Assembly: GCA_002005505.1 (NCBI GenBank) | Contig: MVGU01000530.1 | Span: 267,501-305,000, forward strand | Origin: Botryococcus braunii | Lineage: Eukaryota; Chlorophyta; Trebouxiophyceae | Length of the DNA stretch: 37,500 bases | Direction of reading: 5' to 3' | In this document: one piece after another, positions 30,137-37,500 of the stretch | Numbering within the stretch: the first letter of the stretch is position 1 | Layout of the letters: every line of letters begins with the position of its first letter | Translations under genes and position numbers: made by a program | Notes under the pieces: generated by a model | The model's database searches: none | Told to the model about the DNA's origin: nothing | Seen by the model: the letters and a program-made list of their open reading frames with translations, nothing else

Positions 30137-30397
30137 TGTAGCGTTAACTAAGCGGAAGAGGTTTTTATGAGACAGTGAGACGTTCGTGGTGTGCAACGAA
30201 AGAGTGTTACATGATTGATTCGCAAGCGTACTCTTAAACCCAGGGTGGATTGAATTATACTGTACTGCCACAGACGCGTAGTCGGGCAACCGAGCGAACT
30301 ACTTGAGCGAGGTTGTACTGCGAATCCAGATCACATGGCAAGTCAAAGAGCAATGCCAAGGACCATACTAGAGCATTATACCCTAGGAAATGCTACA
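30137..30397 (-). repeat. Gypsy B 5' LTR
   Basis: 261 bp, minus-strand start TGTAGCATTT and end GCTACA, followed by one base and the primer site. Identical by eye to 24538-24798. Confidence 0.95.
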
Positions 30398-30402
30398 TCA
30401 GT

Positions 30403-32235
30403 GGCCGTCGTCGGTACGACCCACTTCATCACTGCTGCGACTTTATCCGGATCAATCTTGATTCCATGCTTCCCCACAATAAAGCCAAGATAGCGTAGTT
30501 CAGGCTGACAAAAAGAACACTTCTTTAGCTTCACAAACAATTTCTCTTCACGTAGGCGCTCGAAAACTTTTTGCAAATGCTCTTTATGCTCTTCCTCGGT
30601 TTTAGAGAAGATCAAAACATCATCAAGGTACACTACCACAAAGCGTTCAGCCACAAAGTCATGGAATACGCGATTCATCATACGTTGAAAAGTAGCGGGG
30701 GCATTTGTCAAACCGAAGGGTAGAACTTTGAACTCATAATGGCCAAAAGGGACACGGAAAGCAGTTTTGGGAACATCTTCCTCTTGCAAGCGAATTTGGT
30801 GATAGCCAGAGAGTAAATCAAGACTTGTAAAGCACACAGCACCTTGCAGTTTATCAAGCAACTCATCAATCCGCGGGAGAGGATAACGATCAGGGACAGT
30901 AATGCGGTTTAACGCACGATAGTCGATAACCATACGCAACGTGTCATCCTTTTTCTTCACAAACAGAACAGGGCTGCTAAACGGACTGCAACTTAGTTGA
31001 ATCAATCCCTGCTCAAGAAGTTCAGCAACCTGTTTCTGTGCTTCTTGCAACTCGGGCAAAGCTAAACGGTAACCAGGTCGGGATGGAGGAACATGTTCAC
31101 TATACAATGGGATAGTGTGGAACAGATGTCTGTCAGGAGGTAGGCCTTCTAATTTCTCAGAAAAGACATCACTGAACTCTGCACGAAGATGTTGACAAAT
31201 GGGGTGATTCAATCCACTTTTATCAGAAGGGACATCGGCCTTGTTTGTAGGCCCAAAAGCAGGTTCGAACTCTTTAACATCATGATCATAATCGCTATGC
31301 CCTTCGTTACGCGCTTCGTTGCCCTCTTGCCTATCAACATGTTCATGCCCTTGCTCATCCGAGCGTGTCTCGTTATCATGCCCTTCATTCTTGCTTACCA
31401 TGCCCACAAACACTGGACAGCCTTGCTTCATACAGCGCGCCAAATGCCTCGCAGAGATGACAGTGGACTTCTTTCTAGCGCTCTTAGCAGTAGCAGAAAT
31501 GGACTTAACAATCACGCCTCGCCCTCTGTTCCAAAATGTACACGTATCTTCCGCTACATCAATCTTGGCCTTATAGCGCTTAAGGAAATCCATGCCCAAC
31601 AAGACATCACAGTCACCAGCCAATTTTGGTAGCACATAGTAAGTATGCACACAAGGCAAAGACTTGAAAACTGTTCGCAACTGCACTTGTTGCACCACTT
31701 TCGCAATGTCACCCGTGGCCACTTCCACTTCCAATTCATCCACCTGTTGCGGGGTTATGTTCACTCGCTTCAGAAATTCTGCCGAGATGAATGAGAGTTC
31801 TCCCCCGGTATCAACTGCACAATCAGCGGTTGCCCCTGCAACCATACCGCGCAAGACCATTTGCGCTTCGGGGTGTTCTTTTCTCACCATTGATATACTG
31901 GGCCTCTTCTTGTCATACCACACTTCAAAAGAACATGGGGCCACAATTCTCTCTTCCCCATGCGCACTTTTCAAAGCTACACTTTCGTTGCGCCTCCCCT
32001 CCATAATTCTCTCTTTACTTTTTAAAAGGGGAGCAACACCTACTGCCTTAGCAACTCGTTTGGGCAAAACAAAATAAGCGCCAATCTGACGGGCATTCTT
32101 CTTCAGGGCATTATACTCGGAGAGCACTTCATGGGCTTTTTCGGGCTTAAGCACGAACGCATACACATGACCATCTTGCAGGTTCACTTTGGGGGTATCT
32201 TCACAAACAAGGATTTCAATACCTCGCCGATACCA
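30403..32235 (-). CDS. Gypsy A pol, protease and most of reverse transcriptase
   Basis: The open frame runs without a stop from the LTR end through the primer site into pol. A protease core AVDTGGELSFIS (DTGG instead of the usual DSGA/DTGA) lies about 170 residues in. The RT follows, with DYRALNRIT, FTSLDLLSGYHQIR, FGLTNAPATFQ and the active-site VVYLDDVLIF. The stretch before the protease has no zinc knuckle and no ATG until an internal methionine, so gag and the authentic start appear deleted. The frame is cut at 30402 by gypsy B, leaving VVPTTAT before the insertion point, and continues at 24537. Confidence 0.9.
32222..32235 (-). other. Gypsy A primer binding site
   Basis: TGGTATCGGCGAGG on the minus strand begins three bases after the 5' LTR. 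It starts with TGG, complementary to a tRNA CCA end. Gypsy B shares its first 12 bases. I did not identify the tRNA. Confidence 0.8.
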
Positions 32236-32238
32236 CCT

Positions 32239-32440
32239 TATAGTGGCAAAGGAAGAGAGAGAGAGACGAGACACCAGTCAGGTTAGAGCATTCAGCGGAA
32301 TCTGTTACAAGCCGGTCAGCACCGGGACTTCCTTCGACGCCAAGACGCGTGCCACTTTCCAGAACCTTCATTTCAGGACCCGGCAGCTTCCTGCCCAAAA
32401 TCCTACACATTTCAGGACCTGGCAGCTTCCTGCCGTTACA
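32239..32440 (-). repeat. Gypsy A 5' LTR
   Basis: 202 bp. On the minus strand it begins TGTAACGG and ends CCACTATA, followed by the primer site. By eye it is identical to 13905-14106. GACTT at 32441-32445 is the target duplication. Confidence 0.93.
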
Positions 32441-32445
32441 GACTT

Positions 32446-33530
32446 CCTTGCAATGCAAGGGAGGAGTGAGAAGCATGAGGTGGATGTGTCGTCGTGGTAA
32501 AGTTTTATGCTGTCCTTGCTATGCTCTAGATCAAGAAGTTCTTTTGATGTGGGGTGAGGTGTAAACAACAGCTCGCCGGCGACTGCTCACAAGGGACACG
32601 CGTTGTCTTGGTGACCCTCTACAGATCTTCTTGGATGAACAACTCCTTGGATTTATAAATTCGTGGAACTCAAACTAATTAGGCCGTCATGGAACTCTAG
32701 ACTCATATGATCATGTGAGTACTCATGAGGCATGGATGGTAGTACATGCATGCGTGGAAGGCAGTACATGTACATGTGAAGGCATGAAACTCCAAATGAG
32801 ACTAGAATAATTACCGGTAGACAATGATCTACAACATAAGCACAAGTTTCCTGGAGGATAGTTCTTTCAGAACTTGGACTCGGAGACTCCTCAAGGGTGC
32901 GAGCTTGAAGGAGAGGTAGGTGATGTGCAGAGTGTCTTGCGGTCAATCTTTTGCTTAAACAATCATAAATCTGAAGACATAGGGGTGTATTTGGAACTCT
33001 AAACAAAGCTGGACGAAATAGACCCCGACAATATGTACGTCGTCACAAGAAAGGATCCACTGCAATGCACATCCACAAAAAAACCAAACCGATCATACCC
33101 CCGAAGATGTTCGGACGTGCTATACATAAAAGATACAACAACTGCAGCATAATTTGATAAATAGTGACAAGGTCTACCGCTTGGTGTTTTTATACAAGAA
33201 GACTTTGGCCAACGGGATTATCGTATTAGCGCTGCGCATTCCTAGTACGATAAACCCAAAAGTCGACTTGTATAGAAACACCAAATGATATATCTTGTCA
33301 TCAATTAAAATAAACTGCAGTTGCATGCATCATCTTGATGCAGGGACAATCAGGGAAATCGAATCGAAACGCATGAAAGTGAGAAGTTCTCACTGAGAAT
33401 GAAATGGCCGCGCTTGCAACCGGCCACGATTTTTAATTTCAATGCGAAACCTTGGGGGCGGTGCCACCAATGATTGCACCACAGCAGATAACCCTTCACA
33501 CGAATTTGGAGAGCAAAAGCAGTTAAACCG
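32446..33530. other. No gene seen; right flank of gypsy A
   Basis: The first bases contain an odd palindrome, CCTTGCAATGCAAGG (32446-32460). Short open frames here match nothing I recognise and have no splice context. ATG/CATG-rich repeats occur around 32690-32790. Confidence 0.5.
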
Positions 33531-33850
33531 TAGGGTCTGGAAGGGTGGGCTAGGGTTGGCAATGGCTAAAGGGTGCGGTACAGAGGGTTCAAGCACCCTT
33601 GAGGGGTGGTTTCGGAATTTCCTCAAGCAAGTGGCGTAGTGCGTTTTGCCCTCCACCTCCCTCCCCAAGCCCACAAGCGGTTTGGAATCTCAACGCACGG
33701 GTTTATAATGAACATCGCGCTTCCGTATGGCCTGGACCAGCCACAGTTTCTTCCTGGCCATACGGCCAACCCTTTCCGAAACCCGTGCACACCCCAAAAA
33801 ACCCCACCTGAGCCCTAACCCACACCCTCCAGCCCTACTGAAACCCTTGC
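33531..33850. repeat. Nested inverted-repeat region
   Basis: Perfect 10-bp arms GCACGGGTTT (33695-33704) and AAACCCGTGC (33779-33788) enclose CCGTATGGCC (33723-33732) and GGCCATACGG (33756-33765). Further out, about 33531-33555 and about 33813-33838 are imperfect reverse complements. It could be a foldback element or a hairpin RNA gene. Confidence 0.55.
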
Positions 33851-33875
33851 TCGCTGCCAGAATGTGGGGCCCCCA

Positions 33876-34232
33876 GTGTAAGAGTTGTTATAGCAATCAG
33901 CGGAAGAGTATTTGACTGGGGCAACGCGATCCGTTCATGAAGAAGAAGATAGCGACTGATTACAATCCGTGAAGTTTTCGTCTTAAATGCGACGCAGAGC
34001 GGCCAATTATAGAATGTACGTGTTCATCTAAGTATATATGAAAACCAGAGAGAACTGTACGGGATCTCCCCATGCACGCATATGGAGTACAAGGTAATGG
34101 TTGTCTTTACAAGAATAGTACGTACGTAAAGAGAGAATAGTATACGTACTATTCTTGTAATTGTATACAATTGGAAGGGTATGATAACGAGACGGAGATA
34201 TTACATGATGTTTTTCACAGAATCCCTTACAT
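33876..34232. other. Possible solo LTR or LTR fragment
   Basis: Begins TGTAAGAGTTGTTATAGC with AGCGGAAGAG soon after, resembling the plus-strand start of the gypsy B LTR (TGTAGCGTTAACTAAGCGGAAGAG). It could end at CCCTTACA (34225-34232). No target duplication is visible and the ends are guessed. Confidence 0.25.
34108..34159. repeat. 17-bp perfect inverted repeat, 18-bp loop
   Basis: Arms TACAAGAATAGTACGTA (34108-34124) and its reverse complement (34143-34159). It could form a cruciform or RNA hairpin. Confidence 0.9.
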
Positions 34233-34394
34233 TTAGTATCCCTTGTTGCGCCGACTGGGGACACGTCCCTTGAGCTACGCTACTACCAGGTACACCTGCC
34301 GTTCTGCACTTTACACGAGACCTTATCCAGAACGACCATGATAACACGGATCCGACCCGAGCACTTACCCGATTCGAACCCGGTCCTAGTCACT

Positions 34395-34567
34395 GTTACA
34401 CCCAGCAAGAACGTTATGGTTAACGTACTGCCTATATATATATATATACCGGTAAGTGTGCCCAGCACGAACGTTATGGTTAACGTACTGCCTATATATA
34501 TCATATACCGGTCAATGTGCCCACCACGAACGTTCTGGGTGACAAACTACCTATACCGGCCAGTGTG
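34395..34567. repeat. About 60-bp tandem repeat, three copies
   Basis: Units start with CCCAGCAAGAACGTT (34401), CCCAGCACGAACGTT (34461) and CCCACCACGAACGTT (34520) and share GGTTAACGTACTGCCTATATA and ACCGGT. The third copy is the most diverged. Confidence 0.92.
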
Positions 34568-34936
34568 CCATATCTTCTTCGTTTTGGTAGTCTTACAAAG
34601 GTTTTTGTTGTAGACAAGAAAATTAAAGATTTTACATATTTTGTTATAGGACGAACGGAATATATGTTATAATTATAGAACTCGTGCTACGTCGACTTCC
34701 GTGTTGGACACATTTCCTCAAGGCGCGGAATTAGGACCTCCAAAAAGGCGAGAAGCCAGATTCTGGCTGCCAGATAGTTCGTGGACCAGTAAGAGGCGAC
34801 AGCGCACTGCTGGTTCAATACAAACGTGCGTCCTCAACCACACAAGGCGTCAATGTCTGCGTTGTTAGTTAAAGTTGCTGGTCATTTATTACTTACAAAT
34901 CTATGTTTCCCCTTGTGGACTTGAACCTGCTAACCA

Positions 34937-34970
34937 GCGCTTAGCTCAGCTGGTTAGAGCATCCGTAGTG
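34937..34970 (+). other. tRNA-like 5' half (A-box), incomplete
   Basis: GCGCTTAGCTCAGCTGGTTA resembles the acceptor start and D-arm of a tRNA, including the pol III A-box. No anticodon arm, T-arm or B-box follows on this strand. A B-box-like GGTTCAAGTCC lies on the opposite strand at 34917-34927, and another (GGTTCGAATC) at 34371-34380. A tRNA fragment or SINE remnant is more likely than a gene. Confidence 0.4.
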
Positions 34971-34984
34971 TATATTTAAATACA

Positions 34985-35560
34985 ACTAGGTAAATTGGCA
35001 AATAATCCTGCGCAGGCGTAAATGTAGCAATTCATCCTGCGTTAGTATATAGATTGCTTCTTCACAGTTCAAATATAAATTGACCAAGATATTTGACTTT
35101 TTTATCCTTTACTTTACTGGAAAATCCGTACCGAATCATTTTATACAAGTGAATTGGCCTGCCTTCCTTACAGGGATAGATGTATATATCTATCTAAACA
35201 TATACATATATTAATTAGCCGGTGGTCGATTCAATAACAAATACCGGATTAGAAGCTTAGAAGTTTTAAGTTTAAACAGCTGGTTGATCAAGATTGCCAT
35301 CGTCATGACTTTGAAAGAGCGCTCTGCATACATAAGGGCCGTAAGTTACCAGAAGCAACAGATCGTATATACCGGCACGTACATTCGACATCAAGTCCTA
35401 AGTTCCAGGCCTGACTTATAAAAAAGACTAGTATTTACCAACTAGATATTCGATATCGTTAAATTATAAGACAAGGGACAGAATGGTTATATTCGAAGAG
35501 AATTGGGAGTTTCTAGTGCATTTTATTCAGAGTCCAATATACGATTCCTGTATACGTCTG
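34985..35560. other. AT-rich sequence without recognised features
   Basis: No coding region, RNA gene or repeat is supported in this stretch. Confidence 0.5.
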
Positions 35561-35565
35561 TACAA

Positions 35566-35569
35566 GTGT

Positions 35570-35618
<49 letters not shown>

Positions 35619-35638
35619 TGCGTCCGTGCATGTGTGTG

Positions 35639-35728
<90 letters not shown>

Positions 35729-35730
35729 TG
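35566..35730. repeat. (GT)n microsatellite
   Basis: GT repeat with short GTAT and GTCCGTGC interruptions before about 35645, then pure GT. Confidence 0.97.
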
Positions 35731-35888
35731 TAGGAGGGGTTTCAGAGCTTCACGTCTTATTGAGATACCTTGAGTCAAGTACGCTATAGAGTACGATATA
35801 TCACCGAGGCTGGCACGTCCATGGAAATCACTAGTATATTCCACCCTACCAAATATTTCGCCAGGCCGCCTACTTCGCGGGGATGTCC

Positions 35889-35922
35889 GGTGCTATAGCT
35901 AGCTATGGCTATAGCATAGCTA
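35889..35922. repeat. Short hairpin cluster of GCTATAGC elements
   Basis: TGCTATAGC and GCTATAGCA face each other across a TAGCTAT-type spacer, with further AGCTAT copies next to them. Confidence 0.7.
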
Positions 35923-35989
35923 TGTACATGTGCAGGACCTCGGACGTCCCAGTGGCAGTATACTGCGTACTCGTGTTGGTACTGAGTCA

Positions 35990-37140
35990 AAGATTCTGCT
36001 TGTACTTACATCTTCAATTGCAATGATATCTACATAGAAAGCGCCCTCATGGGATCCAGACGCACACATTTACGGAGTGCCCCATCCAAGCAACGGGGTA
36101 CTCGACCATAATTTAAAATTATTAAATTTGTTCTGATGGCTGCAGGTAAACTTGCATACCAAGGTCGGCCCATTTGCAATTAGAAAATTTGTAGGAGCTC
36201 AAAATGCTTGGAAATGGGCCCGGGGGTGGCCAAGAAGTTAAAGGCATCTTAACACGGTTGACAGGCGTGGTCGCCAGTCACGTCAGGGGTTTGAGCTACG
36301 AGCAACAGCACGCAATGCTCTCGGCATTTGAGGTACATTGTCGTTGACAATTTCTAGCAGTGAACATTTACGTATTGATCTCAATACGTCGATGTTTCTA
36401 CTACTCTTCGCACCAGGTTAATATGATTGCTGCATCAGTTAATTGTATGTGTGTATGTGTATATTATTTGAGGGTTCTGTTTGGATTCGGAGCAGAGGGC
36501 GGGAAGTTTGTTTCTGTGCCGGAACTTGGCCATGTGTTGGATCGCGTCAATTGACTTGACGCTTGCAAGCGGTGCTCATCAAATCATATTACTTCCCATA
36601 TTCTTATCACGTTGTTTGTGCCGCAGCCAAGAATCAAAAAAGAACTTTCCTTATTTTCTTCATTGCAGTGCAATTGGCTTCATAGTTCTTTAGAGGGTGA
36701 TCAAATATACTAAATGCATTTAGTATAACGTCAAAATTACTATTCTGCCCGCATATGATGTTGAATCACAACCGCTCGTGATGGAACTGGAACTAGCTTT
36801 AACCGTCTTCTAAATTTACAGGGTGGGGTGGGGATGCACCGCAGGCATCACAACGTGCAGGTTTATGTAAAGGAGAACCCCAGAGTGAAGAAAAGCGGGC
36901 AGAGCCTTCGGGGCTTTCAAAGCTTGAACAGGTTTGACCTCCGCATTAATTTCTCTGCATTCTTTGAAGAATGCCAGAGTTAGGGTTTAGTACTCGTTTG
37001 CAAACCAATTGGTCCCTATCACTCCTTGGTTTTCGCTTCAAGTTCCTTCTTCCTTCCATCACGTCTACGTAGTATACCATTAATATTACCCCTCTCTCTT
37101 TCTCTACACTCTCAGTCTCGCTCTGAATCTCCACCCTCCC
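35990..37140. other. No gene seen
   Basis: Apart from a palindrome at 36706-36727 I find no supported feature. The short open frames near 36360-36690 lack recognisable domains. Confidence 0.5.
36706..36727. repeat. 22-bp perfect palindrome
   Basis: Core TACTAAATGCATTTAGTA, extended two bases on each side, self-complementary throughout. Confidence 0.92.
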
Positions 37141-37155
37141 TCTTTCTCCTCTCTC

Positions 37156-37500
<345 letters not shown>

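Larger units (their letters stand above)
24538..30397 (-). mobile_element. Gypsy B: second Ty3/gypsy chromovirus, nested in gypsy A
   Basis: 5860 bp, read on the minus strand. Its 261-bp LTRs (30137-30397 and 24538-24798) look identical and end in TGTAGC/GCTACA. TCAGT flanks both sides (24533-24537 and 30398-30402). It carries a gag start, protease, RT, RNase H, integrase and chromodomain, but gag is broken and RT and RNase H lie in different frames. Its pol differs clearly from gypsy A, so it is another family that shares the primer site. Confidence 0.95.
13905..32440 (-). mobile_element. Gypsy A: Ty3/gypsy chromovirus-type LTR retrotransposon, host of two nested elements
   Basis: The element reads on the minus strand from 32440 to 13905. 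Its terminal LTRs (32239-32440 and 13905-14106, 202 bp each) look identical, and the flanks carry GACTT on both sides (13900-13904 and 32441-32445). Its pol is split by copia (17163-24302) and gypsy B (24538-30397). Removing them leaves about 5.5 kb of element. Pol order is protease, RT, RNase H, integrase, chromodomain, typical of chromoviruses. No gag or CCHC knuckle is recognisable, and the RT tail fragment carries frameshifts. Its 3' end holds a tandem duplication of 3' UTR plus LTR. It is most likely non-autonomous. Confidence 0.93.

Noticed and set aside
33350..33915. Overlapping short open frames on both strands
   Set aside because: No motif, no consistent splice sites, and the region is dominated by inverted repeats.
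34395..34567. CRISPR-like array
   Set aside because: The three diverged units of about 60 bp have no unique spacers, and the genome is clearly eukaryotic.

Overview
This is eukaryotic nuclear DNA, most likely from a green alga or charophyte-like plant relative. It has intron-rich genes, plant-type plastid acetylglutamate kinase, very long CA/GT and GA/CT microsatellites in introns, and chromodomain Ty3/gypsy plus Ty1/copia retrotransposons. A charophyte such as Chara would fit, but the species is a guess. I see no prokaryotic operon, CRISPR array or complete tRNA/rRNA gene. All identities come from reading and recalled family motifs; no database search was run.

Left third (1-13260): two divergent genes share a 484-bp intergenic region. 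On the minus strand, starting at 7445 and leaving the window at its left edge, is an RTEL1-type Fe-S DEAH helicase (telomere and recombination control). I resolve 11 exons, with Walker A, all four Fe-S cysteines and the DEAH box at nearly the human positions, and one GC-AG intron. On the plus strand (7930-13260) is a complete seven-exon NAGK gene (354 aa) for the regulated step of arginine synthesis, with a plastid-targeting-like N-terminus. Most long introns of both genes hold at least one dinucleotide or purine tract.

Middle (13905-32440): a three-element nest. The host, gypsy A, lies on the minus strand with 202-bp LTRs and GACTT target duplications. It was hit twice. A 7.1-kb copia element on the plus strand (17163-24302; 691-bp LTRs; TTGAG duplication) has an intact 1800-codon polyprotein, an unusually long integrase-RT spacer and an internal initiator-tRNA type primer site. 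Gypsy B (24538-30397, minus strand; 261-bp LTRs; TCAGT duplication) landed about 230 bp away in gypsy A coordinates. Removing both inserts rejoins gypsy A's pol at both junctions. By eye the LTR pairs differ at 0, 1 and 0 positions, so all three insertions look recent, yet both gypsy copies are defective: gypsy A has no recognisable gag, and gypsy B has a broken gag and a frameshift.

Right part (32446-37500): AT-richer DNA without a gene I can support. It holds inverted repeats, a 60-bp tandem repeat, a tRNA-like fragment, a possible solo LTR and large GT, CT and CA tracts.
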